Of a stretch of 64,000 bases of DNA, positions 45,654-54,123 are shown one piece after another. The stretch covers positions 372,001-436,000 of the forward strand of contig NZ_NPDL01000001.1 in NCBI RefSeq assembly GCF_002811475.1, read 5' to 3'. The position numbers and the translations under genes were made by a program. Each line of letters opens with the position of its first letter. Position 1 is the first letter of the stretch. The notes beneath the pieces were generated by a model. That model did no database searches. It was not told the DNA's origin and saw only the letters and a program-made list of their open reading frames with translations. Source of the DNA: Leptospira hartskeerlii (GTDB lineage: Bacteria > Spirochaetota > Leptospiria > Leptospirales > Leptospiraceae).

Positions 45654-47063
45654 TCATAGTAGAAGATTAACTAACGCGAACCAGAAATTCGTTACGTTTG
45701 CATCGTTCGGATTCACACTTTCGAAAAAGCTTCTGAAAGTAGAACTTCCAAGCAGATAGTCATTGATGAAAGTCCCGAGCGTAATTCCGGTATTTTCTAT
45801 CTCCGTTCCGGTAAATTCCACAATAGAAGTGCAATGGCTGTCATTGATACTTCTATAATACGGTATAAAATATTCAAGATTCGAATATCTATCGTATTGA
45901 GCCTTTAAATTTTCAATGTCCTGAGCCCAAAGAGTGCCGATGATATATTCCTTATCCGCCGGATTGTTTTCATCCAATCCATAGAATCTTGCATAAGAAT
46001 ACATGGAATAATTAGCATCTCTTCTGAATAGAGTAATAGCTAATTTATCATTCGGATATTTTTGAGCCAGAGCTTCGCTGATCTTTCCATAATCGGCACG
46101 AATATCCACGGAAGGGAAATCAGGCTGAGCCTTGCTTATAAAATACTCTGTATTCCAAGCATCTTTGATTTTTTGTTGCAAAGGCCATTGGTTCCCGAAT
46201 CCAGGAGCAGGGAAGATTGGACCGGAATCATTCAATAGATAGCTTTTAGAAGGACTTAAAGCTTTTCTAATGAAGTGATAATTGATCATAGAGCCTGCTC
46301 CACCTGCGCTACACCCTGAAACAAACATCTCTTTCGGTTTATTAAAATTGTTCTTCAGCCAATCTATGACAAGCTCCATGTTCTTAGCGCCTACATGTCG
46401 ATAGGTGATCGGAGGATTTTGTCCTGTCGGATCGGAGTAAGTTGCCACCTTATTTCCTGCATACACATCTCCAGTGCAATAAGGAATGAAAACTTTGTTC
46501 CAATTAGAAGTTTTAACGTTTTGTCCGGTAGGATGGTTTCTTAATATGATCGGAGAGATCACCGCATTTGGGCTTCCACCGGGAACATTCGGATCTATAA
46601 ACGCTCCGAAGTTCATATGATTATCAGGAATACCGTTCGGATTTGCAGCTCCTCTGATCCCAGTTTGTCCAGTGCAGCTTTCGTAATCCCAACAAGCTCC
46701 TCCCGGTTCTAGATATACCAATAATCTACTGGAATATCCTAAGATCCAATCTAAGATCCCATCGGCGCGATCTACAAATATTTTGTAAGGGGTTCCGTTG
46801 CTACAGACTGCACCCGGAATATACACCACATCGTAAGAGCCATAGACTACGCTCGTTAGATCGTCTAAAACATTTTGGGTTTTCGGATCAGTGTTATCTA
46901 ATCCGGTCAAATTACCTGTACCTTTTTCAGGAGTTTCTAAAAGTCCTCCTAGTAAAGCCAGGTCTTGCGTATTGTTCGTATTTTGGTCCGGGCTACAGTA
47001 GAATGACGTTACGGATAACGCTAATACTATTCCTCCCAACCAAATTCTCTTCACATCTTTCAT
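45654..47063 (-). CDS. Pectinacetylesterase/Notum-like lipoprotein
   Basis: 469 residues. The leader ends SFYC (Cys23, probable lipobox), so it is an envelope lipoprotein. The PAE/Notum fold is shown by VYLEPGGACWD (oxyanion region), the nucleophile elbow GCSAGGAG, and a C-terminal catalytic His near DSHCTSIVEF. Relatives deacetylate pectin in plants and remove palmitoleate from Wnt in animals; bacterial substrates are mostly unknown. It lies 27 bp after the histidine kinase gene on the same strand, so it may be part of that two-component operon. It is terminated by the hairpin at 45618. Confidence 0.88.
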   Translation of the reverse strand: MKDVKRIWLGGIVLALSVTSFYCSPDQNTNNTQDLALLGGLLETPEKGTGNLTGLDNTDPKTQNVLDDLTSVVYGSYDVVYIPGAVCSNGTPYKIFVDRADGILDWILGYSSRLLVYLEPGGACWDYESCTGQTGIRGAANPNGIPDNHMNFGAFIDPNVPGGSPNAVISPIILRNHPTGQNVKTSNWNKVFIPYCTGDVYAGNKVATYSDPTGQNPPITYRHVGAKNMELVIDWLKNNFNKPKEMFVSGCSAGGAGSMINYHFIRKALSPSKSYLLNDSGPIFPAPGFGNQWPLQQKIKDAWNTEYFISKAQPDFPSVDIRADYGKISEALAQKYPNDKLAITLFRRDANYSMYSYARFYGLDENNPADKEYIIGTLWAQDIENLKAQYDRYSNLEYFIPYYRSINDSHCTSIVEFTGTEIENTGITLGTFINDYLLGSSTFRSFFESVNPNDANVTNFWFALVNLLL

Positions 47064-47090
47064 TTTGATTTGCCTCCAGTTCTTAACTCC

Positions 47091-48497
47091 CTATTTCGCT
47101 TTTGATTGCGGAAATTCTAATATTACCTGGGCTCCTCCGAGTGCTTTGGAGTTGCCTAGGCGGATGCGTATTCCCATTCTATCTAATAGTTTTTTAGCCA
47201 ATGCGAGTCCGATCCCGCTAGAGGATTCGGAGCCTGTCGGTTTTGCGGAAAGAATAGAAAATTCCCTAAACATATTTTTTTCGTCTTCGGGTTGGAATCC
47301 TGGTCCTGAATCTTCTATTTTGATGATTAGAATTTTCTCATAAACTTCCGAGATGAGTTCACTTTTGAGATAGATCTCTGAATTTTCAGGAGAGAATTTG
47401 GCGGCGTTGCTTAATAAATTATCGAATACTCTATACAATATTTGCGGATTTGCTTGGAAGTAGAAATTATATTCTGAGAGTTCGTCTTTTACTTCTATGT
47501 TTTTTGAGGAGAATAAGAAGTTTAGATTGCAAGTTACTGATTTTAATAATAACTCAGGATTTAACTTTTGGGTTTGGTTTTCAATCGTTTCGGTGTCTCC
47601 GGAACTTGCGAGATACAAAACGTCTTCAATAGATTCCAAAATTTTGCGGGAAGTTCTGTCTATATGATCTAAAATTTCGGGAGGATCCGCATATGAAGAA
47701 GCTACTCGATTGACAGGAATATAACTTGGTTCTCTTGTATAAAGCCCTACTAAACTTAAGATCCCTGTTACAGGGCTTTTCAAATCATGGATTGCTATCC
47801 TTAGGATTTCAGATTTTTTAATGGATTCCATTACCAGTTTTCGGTTTAGTTCACGGATGGATTGTTCTTTATGAAACGAATTCACTTTTGTGAGAAGGCT
47901 GATCAGATCCAATAGAATGGTCATGACCATTGTGAAGAAAAAATTCTGGATCAGAAATGATGAGTTCTTTCCTAACCAAAACATTGCCGCGAAGAATATT
48001 GCGTAATTTGTAAAATAGATAACCTTCTTCGTTTTATCAGGATAACGAAGAAGCACTGCAATCCCTAATTGAGTAAATGCAAATAGAGAAATATCCGTTC
48101 CGAATTGGAATATGAGCAGGTTCATTGCTGTTCCTGCGGAAGTTAAGAATAAGGTTCCGGCTATCGTTAACCACCTTCTGCCATTTTCACTTTTAAGGAT
48201 CGGGAGATTTAAAAGCGCGGTAAAAAGAAAACAGCCAGGAATAAAAATTGAGTTATAGATCAAGAGGGGAAAGTATCCTGAATTTTTCAGAAAGTCAGTC
48301 CAATCAAGGGCCGCAAAAGGAATATAAACTACGAATAAAAATGGGAAAAGATATCTTAGTATGAGATAAACTTCGAAGTACGAGGATCGGATGAATTCTT
48401 CGTTACTTTTGACTTCTCTTAGGATCTGAAAATGTCTCTTTATAAATAATATAAAGTTTTTGGTTCTAAATCGAATGGCAACGTAGAAGTTTTTCAC
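47091..48497 (-). CDS. Membrane sensor histidine kinase
   Basis: 468 residues. Five or six membrane helices (~45-205) form the sensor, without a large periplasmic loop. The H-box is IAIHDLKSP (His237), followed by N-box DNLLSNAAKF and G-boxes IKIEDSGPGF and GIGLALAKKL. All catalytic motifs are present. It overlaps the LytTR regulator gene by 4 bp (ATGA), so the pair is translated together. The signal probably arises in the membrane or is a small hydrophobic molecule (inference). Confidence 0.92.
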   Translation of the reverse strand: MKNFYVAIRFRTKNFILFIKRHFQILREVKSNEEFIRSSYFEVYLILRYLFPFLFVVYIPFAALDWTDFLKNSGYFPLLIYNSIFIPGCFLFTALLNLPILKSENGRRWLTIAGTLFLTSAGTAMNLLIFQFGTDISLFAFTQLGIAVLLRYPDKTKKVIYFTNYAIFFAAMFWLGKNSSFLIQNFFFTMVMTILLDLISLLTKVNSFHKEQSIRELNRKLVMESIKKSEILRIAIHDLKSPVTGILSLVGLYTREPSYIPVNRVASSYADPPEILDHIDRTSRKILESIEDVLYLASSGDTETIENQTQKLNPELLLKSVTCNLNFLFSSKNIEVKDELSEYNFYFQANPQILYRVFDNLLSNAAKFSPENSEIYLKSELISEVYEKILIIKIEDSGPGFQPEDEKNMFREFSILSAKPTGSESSSGIGLALAKKLLDRMGIRIRLGNSKALGGAQVILEFPQSKAK

Positions 48498-49213
48498 GGC
48501 AGACCTAAAACCTTATGATTTGAATTTTTGAATAATGAGAGAAGTTTACTTCCTTGCGATCGACTAACAGGAATACTGTGATCTGAGTGAAGTAAGAGTC
48601 GGTAGGTAGTTGGCGTTTTGAATAAGATCTTTTTAACTTCTTCCAACCGGACCAGATAACTTCTGTGGGCTCTGAAAAATCCGTGGGCTTCCAAATCTTT
48701 TTGGAGTTGGTCCAATGTTTTTCTGACCTTCTCCACACTTCCGTCCTTGGTAAATAACCTTGCGTAATTTCTTTCAGACCTTGCGAATACTATATTATCG
48801 GGTTCGATCGCTTCCTCTTTTTTGTGTGGAATTCCTTTCGGAGAGAATACATTAGGATGAGAGGAAAGATATCTATGGATGGAAATTCCGAATCTTTCTC
48901 TTGTGATCGGTTTTGGTAGGAAATCCAACACTGAAAATTCGAAAGCTTTTACTGCATTGTCCCTCTCCGAAGATACAATGATTGTTTGGAAAAAACTTCT
49001 GCTTTCAATTTCCAAAAGTTTGAAACCGGTTTCTCCTTGGAGATTTATATCCAAGAATAATAGATCTAACGGATTTTTGCGTATAAATTCCGCGGCAGAT
49101 TCCGGATCGGAAACCGCGTGGATACTTTGTATCCTTTCATTTAAAAATTCTTTCGCTAAAATTTCTAAACAGCGAGAGGATAATATATCATCTTCTACGA
49201 TTAGGATTCGCAT
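48494..49213 (-). CDS. LytTR-family response regulator
   Basis: 239 residues from the ATG at 49213, where the receiver domain starts (MRILIVEDD). An upstream TTG at 49249 would add 12 non-family residues. The receiver carries Asp55 in LLFLDIN, with Thr/Lys switch residues further on (FLPKPIT). The LytTR DNA-binding domain covers ~140-235 (ARSERNYARLF, FFRAHRSYLVR). LytTR regulators bind pairs of direct repeats. The adjacent kinase is the clear partner. The Notum-like lipoprotein gene downstream is the nearest possible output. Confidence 0.9.
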   Translation of the reverse strand: MRILIVEDDILSSRCLEILAKEFLNERIQSIHAVSDPESAAEFIRKNPLDLLFLDINLQGETGFKLLEIESRSFFQTIIVSSERDNAVKAFEFSVLDFLPKPITRERFGISIHRYLSSHPNVFSPKGIPHKKEEAIEPDNIVFARSERNYARLFTKDGSVEKVRKTLDQLQKDLEAHGFFRAHRSYLVRLEEVKKILFKTPTTYRLLLHSDHSIPVSRSQGSKLLSLFKNSNHKVLGLP

Positions 49214-49422
49214 ACGCGGGAGTTTACTCCAGGTTCTAAAACTAGTCAATTTATTAGGGACAAAGAGATGCCATCGGGGGACGAATGGATCATTTTATGT
49301 AAAACGAATGTTATTAATAACGCCTGAATTTTTTGTATAAATACAGCGACATGTTGTTATACGTTATGCGAAATAGATTAAAAGTTAGAAAGATTCGGAA
49401 TTTATTTCGCAAGTGGAAATCA

Positions 49423-49438
49423 TGTTGGAATTCCTACA
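49423..49438. repeat. 16-bp palindromic repeat, copy c
   Basis: TGTTGGAATTCCTACA, the third copy of the TGTnGGArTTCCnACA family, about 210 bp from the LytTR gene start. Confidence 0.65.
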
Positions 49439-49509
49439 TGATTTGTAGGTACGAAAAATCGGTTGATTTTTGTTGGGAATTGTGGTAAGGGCGGTGAATG
49501 TGTGTGTGG

Positions 49510-49672
49510 TTGTGTACCACCGTACCGGCCCCCCTTCGCAGCGACCATAGGGAGCGAGAAGACGACCGCAAACGAGTCGGTGACCGAGGGATCGAGGTCA
49601 TACGAGTTTAAAGATGAAATCAGCGCGATCCGTTTGATCGAAAGTGTTTTGTGTACCACCGTACCGGCCCCC
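49510..49672. repeat. 24-bp direct repeat bracketing a G/C-rich block
   Basis: Identical 24-bp units at 49510-49533 and 49649-49672 (139 bp start to start) each contain GTACCACCGTACCGG. The 115 bp between them are visibly richer in G/C than the neighbouring DNA and repeat CGAG and CGACC words. No transposase or recombinase gene is present. Confidence 0.7.
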
Positions 49673-49690
49673 ACCCAAAGCAGGGCGGGG
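49669..49690. repeat. G/C-rich REP-like hairpin, first copy
   Basis: CCCC-A-CCC, loop AAAGCA, then GGG-C-GGGG: a stem with one A/C mismatch. It shares its design with the hairpin at 50921-50944. Confidence 0.55.
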
Positions 49691-50008
49691 AGATCTTTTT
49701 CTAAAATCTGAGTCCTCATGCACAGTAGATCTTTCCAGGAAGAATTTTATGAATTTATAATGTTCTTTTGATTTTTTCCGACGTTATTTCAGTAGGGATT
49801 TTTGTTAGGCTGGTCGGCCAAGAGTTTATAGGACGGATTCGGCTTTTTGCTTGGATTTCTCGGAGGGATGGGAGAGGCCAAAAAGGATGGACAGACTGGA
49901 AAAAGCGGGTTTTGTTGAAAAAGTAGGACCGGTTTTTGGCCGACTATCCTGCTTCTGATCTTATATATTTTTTAAACCGATCTATTCTTAAATGTAAGGG
50001 GAAATCTG

Positions 50009-50758
50009 ATGTCCGGGCATAGTAAGTGGGCAACGATTAAACGCAAAAAGGACGCTATCGATTCTAAAAGAGGGGCGATTTTCACTAAGGTGGTCAAAGA
50101 GATCACTGTTGCGGCGCGTATGGGTGGAGGGGATGTTAATACCAATCCGAGACTTAGACTTGCGGTTTTGAAAGGCAAGGCCAGCAACATGCCGAAAGAC
50201 AATATCGACAGGGCGATCAAAAAAGGTACCGGAGAATTGGAAGGCGTTGTGTATGAAGAATGCCTTTATGAATGTTTTGGACCCGGTGGAACCGCAATAA
50301 TGGTCGAAGCCGTAACTGATAAAAAAACTAGGACCACTCCGGAGATTAAAAGTATCCTTACTAAGTTGGGTGGTTCTTTAGCGACTACGGGTAGCGTTAG
50401 TCGTCTTTTTGAAAGAAAAGGTATTATCGTAATTCCTTCCGATCAGATTTCTGAAGAAGAGTTATTCGAATTAGCAGTTGGCGCAGGCGCAGAAGACGTT
50501 CAGAACGAAGGGGAAGTTTTCAGAGTAGTGACTTCTCCTGACGATTATGAAGCTGTCCAAACCGCTTTGACTGACAAGGGGATCAAATCGGAAGAATCCG
50601 AGATCAAATTTGTTGCCTTAGTTGGCGCAGAAGTTTCCGACAAGGAAATTGCAGAAAAAGTAATGAAGCTGATCGACAACTTGGAAGCTCATGATGATGT
50701 TCAGGGTGTGAACTCTAACTTCGAACTTTCTCCGGAATTAGAAAAAGAATTCGGCTGA
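50009..50758 (+). CDS. yebC: YebC/PmpR-family protein
   Basis: 249 residues. The N-terminus [14 protein letters not shown] and [15 protein letters not shown] are the family's hallmarks, and three domains follow at normal length. YebC proteins help ribosomes through difficult sequences such as proline stretches, and some were reported as transcription regulators. The AGGGG site is good. Its position upstream of ruvC is common in bacteria. Two palindromic repeats and a G/C hairpin separate it from ruvC. Confidence 0.96.
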   Translation: MSGHSKWATIKRKKDAIDSKRGAIFTKVVKEITVAARMGGGDVNTNPRLRLAVLKGKASNMPKDNIDRAIKKGTGELEGVVYEECLYECFGPGGTAIMVEAVTDKKTRTTPEIKSILTKLGGSLATTGSVSRLFERKGIIVIPSDQISEEELFELAVGAGAEDVQNEGEVFRVVTSPDDYEAVQTALTDKGIKSEESEIKFVALVGAEVSDKEIAEKVMKLIDNLEAHDDVQGVNSNFELSPELEKEFG

Positions 50759-50826
50759 AATTTTTAGAAGCCATGGAAATTTTTCTTCGGCTTCTACTTT
50801 TCTGGGATCGGTGATTGGCAAAACTT

Positions 50827-50842
50827 TGTTGGAATTCCAACA
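50827..50842. repeat. 16-bp palindromic repeat, copy d
   Basis: TGTTGGAATTCCAACA, a perfect palindrome and the fourth copy of the TGTnGGArTTCCnACA family. It lies in the yebC-ruvC gap. Confidence 0.65.
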
Positions 50843-50910
50843 GAGTTTCGCGCAAGGAAATGAGGTTGCCGGTTCAAGGAATTTATGATAGAGGGGAATC
50901 GGCTCTCCCA

Positions 50911-50949
50911 CGGGCCACTCCCCCCACCCGAAGCCGGGCGGGGGCGCCC
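50911..50949. repeat. G/C-rich REP-like hairpin, second copy
   Basis: CCCCC-A-CCC, loop GAAGCC, then GGG-C-GGGGG, extended by outer GGGC/GCCC. It is very similar to the hairpin at 49669-49690. It lies between yebC and ruvC and may act as a terminator or mRNA-stabilising element. Confidence 0.6.
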
Positions 50950-50959
50950 TTTAACCCCA

Positions 50960-50975
50960 TGTAGGAGTTCCTACA
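50960..50975. repeat. 16-bp palindromic repeat, copy e
   Basis: TGTAGGAGTTCCTACA, the fifth copy of the TGTnGGArTTCCnACA family, 33 bp before the ruvC start. Confidence 0.65.
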
Positions 50976-51008
50976 ATAAGAGCGAAATTTTAACTCAGGA
51001 GTCTTTTG

Positions 51009-51494
51009 GTGAAAATTTTAGGAATAGACCCTGGGTCCCATCGTCTAGGTTATTCCGTTCTTCAAAAAGATAAGTCTGTAATTCGTGTTCTCACTTACGG
51101 CACGATAGAAGTTCCGAGTGGAACCAAAAGTCCCGTAAACTTAATCGCTATTCGCAGGCAGTTGGATGCGATTTTGGATGAGTATCATCCCGATCTGGCT
51201 TCTGTGGAAGAATTATTTTTTGCTAAAAATAGAACGACTGCAGCCAGGGTTTACGAAGCAAGAGGAGTTGTTCTTCTTACATTAGGAGAACATAATATTC
51301 CTTTGGTTGAACCGACCGCTTCCCAGATCAAAAAAGGTGTCACAGGCAGCGGAACTGCGGATAAAAAAGATATTAAGGCAGCTTTAAAACTTCTTTTGGG
51401 AATGGAAAATTTGACCGGACATGATGATTCTTGGGACGCAATTGCGTCTGCTTATGTAGGTTTCGCGATGAGCAGCTCTTTTAGAAATAAATGA
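51009..51494 (+). CDS. ruvC: Holliday junction resolvase
   Basis: 161 residues from GTG 51009, favoured over TTG 51006 because the AGGAG site (50997-51001) is then 7 bp away. The catalytic acidic residues are in [18 protein letters not shown] and the C-terminal [12 protein letters not shown]. RuvC cuts Holliday junctions in the RuvABC complex. ruvA and ruvB are not in the window. The WG-repeat gene begins 15 bp later with its own strong ribosome binding site. Confidence 0.95.
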   Translation: MKILGIDPGSHRLGYSVLQKDKSVIRVLTYGTIEVPSGTKSPVNLIAIRRQLDAILDEYHPDLASVEELFFAKNRTTAARVYEARGVVLLTLGEHNIPLVEPTASQIKKGVTGSGTADKKDIKAALKLLLGMENLTGHDDSWDAIASAYVGFAMSSSFRNK

Positions 51495-51509
51495 TATATT
51501 GGAGGATCT

Positions 51510-52100
51510 ATGGATCGAAAAATTTACCCTTTTGTGATTTTGGCTTTTTTGCTTCTGTTAACTTTCTGCTATAAAAAAATACAATTAACTGCTTTCGAAG
51601 AGGATGGCGTTTATGGCTATAAGGACCAGAACGGAAAAGTCCAGATCTCTCCTCAATATTCAATCGCTTATGATTTTAATGAGAATGGCGTAGGTTTTTC
51701 TTTTAGCCAAGACGGATGGATCTGTATAGATCCTCAAAACAAAGTTTTATTGAATGTATTCACTTTCGACAATGGTCCTGATTATTTTTCAGAAGGTCTG
51801 GCCCGATTTGTGGAGAATTCTAAATTCGGATTTTTCGATGCCTCTTGTAAAAAGGTGATTCCAGCAAATTATGATTTCGCTTTTCCAATTAGAGAGGGGT
51901 TCTCAATCGTGTGTAACGATTGTAAGTCAGTAAGTGATGGAGAACATTCTACTATCGAAGGTGGAAAATACGGTCTGATCGATAAAACCGGAAAGATTGT
52001 GGTCCAGCTCGAATACGATTCTCTTTCGGAAATCAATCCGGAGACTAAAACCTTAGAGGGATCTAAGGGAGGTGCTAAAAAAGAGATCCGTCTTCCTTAA
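51510..52100 (+). CDS. WG-repeat lipoprotein
   Basis: 196 residues. The leader ends LLTFC (Cys20), so it is probably lipid-anchored. Several WG-type repeats follow: YGYKDQNGKVQISPQY, FGFFDASCKKVIPANY and YGLIDKTGKIVVQLEY. These repeats fold as beta units and usually bind partners. The function is unknown. A GGAGG site precedes the ATG, and the gene is likely co-transcribed with ruvC. Confidence 0.82.
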   Translation: MDRKIYPFVILAFLLLLTFCYKKIQLTAFEEDGVYGYKDQNGKVQISPQYSIAYDFNENGVGFSFSQDGWICIDPQNKVLLNVFTFDNGPDYFSEGLARFVENSKFGFFDASCKKVIPANYDFAFPIREGFSIVCNDCKSVSDGEHSTIEGGKYGLIDKTGKIVVQLEYDSLSEINPETKTLEGSKGGAKKEIRLP

Positions 52101-52117
52101 AAGGTGAGCGTCGCTTT

Positions 52118-52474
52118 TTATTTGCTTACGTATACTCCTAATAGCACGGCGGTGATACAAACTGTCGTGCTAAGCATTATATATGCAAAAAAACTAAAAT
52201 AGCTTCCTGATTGTAGTAATTTTAGGTTTTCTAAAGCAAAAGCGGAGAAGGTTGTAAATCCTCCGCAAAATCCTACCGTTGCAAACAATCTAACTTCTTC
52301 GGAAACTTTTCCCTGAGATAGTCCGTAAAATACTCCTATCAGTAATGAACCGACTATATTTACTGCAAATGTTGAAATCGGGAATAAGCCGGATTCTTTC
52401 GCGATTGTTTGAGATATTGCGTATCTACAAACTGATCCTAAAAATCCTCCAAGCCCTACTATCAAAAGATTCAT
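52118..52474 (-). CDS. crcB: Fluoride channel (Fluc/CrcB)
   Basis: 118 residues with four membrane helices. [11 protein letters not shown] near the start and the signature [15 protein letters not shown] identify CrcB/Fluc, a dual-topology fluoride channel that lowers cytoplasmic fluoride. It overlaps the coaX gene by 4 bp and is the last gene of birA-coaX-crcB. Only one crcB copy is seen here. No fluoride riboswitch is recognisable upstream, consistent with its place inside an operon. Confidence 0.94.
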   Translation of the reverse strand: MNLLIVGLGGFLGSVCRYAISQTIAKESGLFPISTFAVNIVGSLLIGVFYGLSQGKVSEEVRLFATVGFCGGFTTFSAFALENLKLLQSGSYFSFFAYIMLSTTVCITAVLLGVYVSK

Positions 52475-53247
52475 TTTGCATTATCTTCGTATAATATTTG
52501 CAGTCCCCTTAAAGTGAGCAGGGGTTCTATCTTATCGAAAATTTTAGGATTCGCTGCATGGATGGTGGTTACTAGTCCACCTGTTCCTATTACTCTATAA
52601 TCATTTCCGTGAGCGGCTCTAACTTCTTTGATGATGCCTTCTAAAAGGCCTATCCATCCGAAAAAGAATCCAGCCTGTATAGATTCTATAGTAGAATCTC
52701 CTAATATTTTAGAGGGAGCTTGGAATACGATCGGAGGTAATTGTGCAGTATTTCTTGTCAAAGCATCCATGGAACCTTTTAGTCCTGGAGCAATTACCCC
52801 TCCCAAATAATCGGGAGTATCATCCACAACGCAGAATGTGGTAGCGGTTCCTAAATCTATGATGATTGATTTTCCAGGATGATCTTTTACTGCCGCTGCA
52901 GCATTCACCAATCTATCCGCGCCTATCTCGAAAGGTCTTGGGTATTTGATCCCGAATGGTAACTTCATTTGATATTGAACTCTGATCGGTTCTATCTGGA
53001 ACCAATCTTGGATCATTCTTTCTATGATCGGATTCAATTGAGGAACGACAGAGGAATAGATTCCACCAACGATCTGGCTGCTATCTATTTCGAATTCTCG
53101 GAGGAAACCCTTGAGATAAAGTCCCATTTCGTCGGAAGTTCTATCTCTACGAGTAACTGTTCTTCTATGGAAAATCGGCTCTTTAGAACCGTTCTCATAA
53201 ATTCCAAAGACTGTGTTGGTATTGCCGACGTCGATTACTAGAATCAT
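52471..53247 (-). CDS. coaX: Type III pantothenate kinase
   Basis: 258 residues from the ATG at 53247, where the family begins ([11 protein letters not shown]). An upstream in-frame start at 53283 lies inside birA and is rejected; TTGGAG before the ATG doubles as the end of bir[23 protein letters not shown] and [12 protein letters not shown] are ASKHA-fold phosphate-binding motifs. It phosphorylates pantothenate, the first step of CoA synthesis. Type III enzymes are not inhibited by CoA. It sits between birA (1-bp gap) and crcB (4-bp overlap). Confidence 0.96.
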   Translation of the reverse strand: MILVIDVGNTNTVFGIYENGSKEPIFHRRTVTRRDRTSDEMGLYLKGFLREFEIDSSQIVGGIYSSVVPQLNPIIERMIQDWFQIEPIRVQYQMKLPFGIKYPRPFEIGADRLVNAAAAVKDHPGKSIIIDLGTATTFCVVDDTPDYLGGVIAPGLKGSMDALTRNTAQLPPIVFQAPSKILGDSTIESIQAGFFFGWIGLLEGIIKEVRAAHGNDYRVIGTGGLVTTIHAANPKIFDKIEPLLTLRGLQILYEDNAK

Positions 53248-53248
53248 T

Positions 53249-53998
53249 CTACTCCAAGGACCTAAAATCCTCGGGGCTGTCAATGAATTCGACCATGTTT
53301 CCGACCGAGGTCCGGGCTAATAATTTTCCTTCTTCATTTACTCCCAGAAGCGTTGCGGTTTTTTGTTCTCCGCTTTCCGTCCAGGCTATGGTTTCTCCTT
53401 TCCAGAGAAGCTTCTCGTTTATGAATTCTATTCTTTTTTCTCCATCTGAAATTGCTAATACTGCATCGTTCAGAAGAGGAAGTAAGGTTTCTAAAAAACG
53501 GGCCCTTCTTCCTTTTTCATTTTGATCGCTTGTGATAAATCCGGCGTCGATCAGATAATCCGGAATTTCAGTGCCATAAAGATTGGCTCCGATCCCTAAG
53601 ATCCAATCCCAAACTTCTCCTTCTTTTTCCGTTTCAATTAAAATACCGCAGACTTTTTTTCCATTTAAATAGATATCATTCGGCCATTTGATCCTAAGAT
53701 CTTTTTTACTGGTAGAAGGATATACGGATAAAATTGCCTTTGCTACCGCGACTCCCACATATAAGGAGAATAGCCCGGGAGAAGATAGATTAGAATCGGA
53801 GGAGAATTTACCTGAGAAGATAAAAGGCTCGTCTCCCAATATACTCCAGGTTTTTCCCTTTCTTCCCCTTCCAGAAGATTGAAAATCCGCTAGGATCCAG
53901 GACCCTGGTGGGAATTCCTTACCTTTTAAGATGGTATTCGTGGAACCTGCTTCTGAGAGAAATATTCCTTTTTCGGGATCCAATAATTGAAACGACAT
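53249..53998 (-). CDS. birA: Biotin--[acetyl-CoA-carboxylase] ligase
   Basis: 249 residues. [11 protein letters not shown] (biotinyl-AMP loop) and [20 protein letters not shown] are diagnostic. There is no N-terminal helix-turn-helix, so this is a group I ligase that attaches biotin to carboxylases without acting as a repressor. It is the first gene of birA-coaX-crcB, divergent from the RND pump gene with 125 bp between them. Confidence 0.95.
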   Translation of the reverse strand: MSFQLLDPEKGIFLSEAGSTNTILKGKEFPPGSWILADFQSSGRGRKGKTWSILGDEPFIFSGKFSSDSNLSSPGLFSLYVGVAVAKAILSVYPSTSKKDLRIKWPNDIYLNGKKVCGILIETEKEGEVWDWILGIGANLYGTEIPDYLIDAGFITSDQNEKGRRARFLETLLPLLNDAVLAISDGEKRIEFINEKLLWKGETIAWTESGEQKTATLLGVNEEGKLLARTSVGNMVEFIDSPEDFRSLE

Positions 53999-54123
53999 GA
54001 GTTCTGTTTAGTACCTTTTTCCGATCTTTCGGACAAGAAAAAATCTGGCACTTGTGCGAAAAAGACAGGTCCTATAACTAAACAAAAATTCCTCCCTACA
54101 AATACAGATAGAAAGAGGTTCCT

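Larger units (their letters stand above)
49214..50008. other. Long repeat-bearing intergenic region
   Basis: About 795 bp lie between the LytTR gene (minus) and yebC (plus). The first ~200 bp are A/T-rich. A 16-bp palindrome copy is at 49423-49438. A 24-bp perfect direct repeat is at 49510-49533 and 49649-49672, bracketing a segment rich in CGAG/CGACC words. A G/C hairpin follows at 49669-49690. Two open frames crossing this block (49420-49719 minus, 49463-49711 plus) are not credible proteins. The final ~250 bp presumably carry the yebC promoter. Confidence 0.7.

Noticed and set aside
49510..49690. Insertion sequence
   Set aside because: There is no transposase, no terminal inverted repeats and no target duplication beyond the 24-bp unit.
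49420..49719. Open frames on both strands across the repeat block
   Set aside because: They contain the direct repeats, have no ribosome binding site and read like translated repeats rather than proteins.
52475..53300. Fluoride riboswitch for crcB
   Set aside because: crcB lies inside an operon behind coaX with a 4-bp overlap, leaving no leader.
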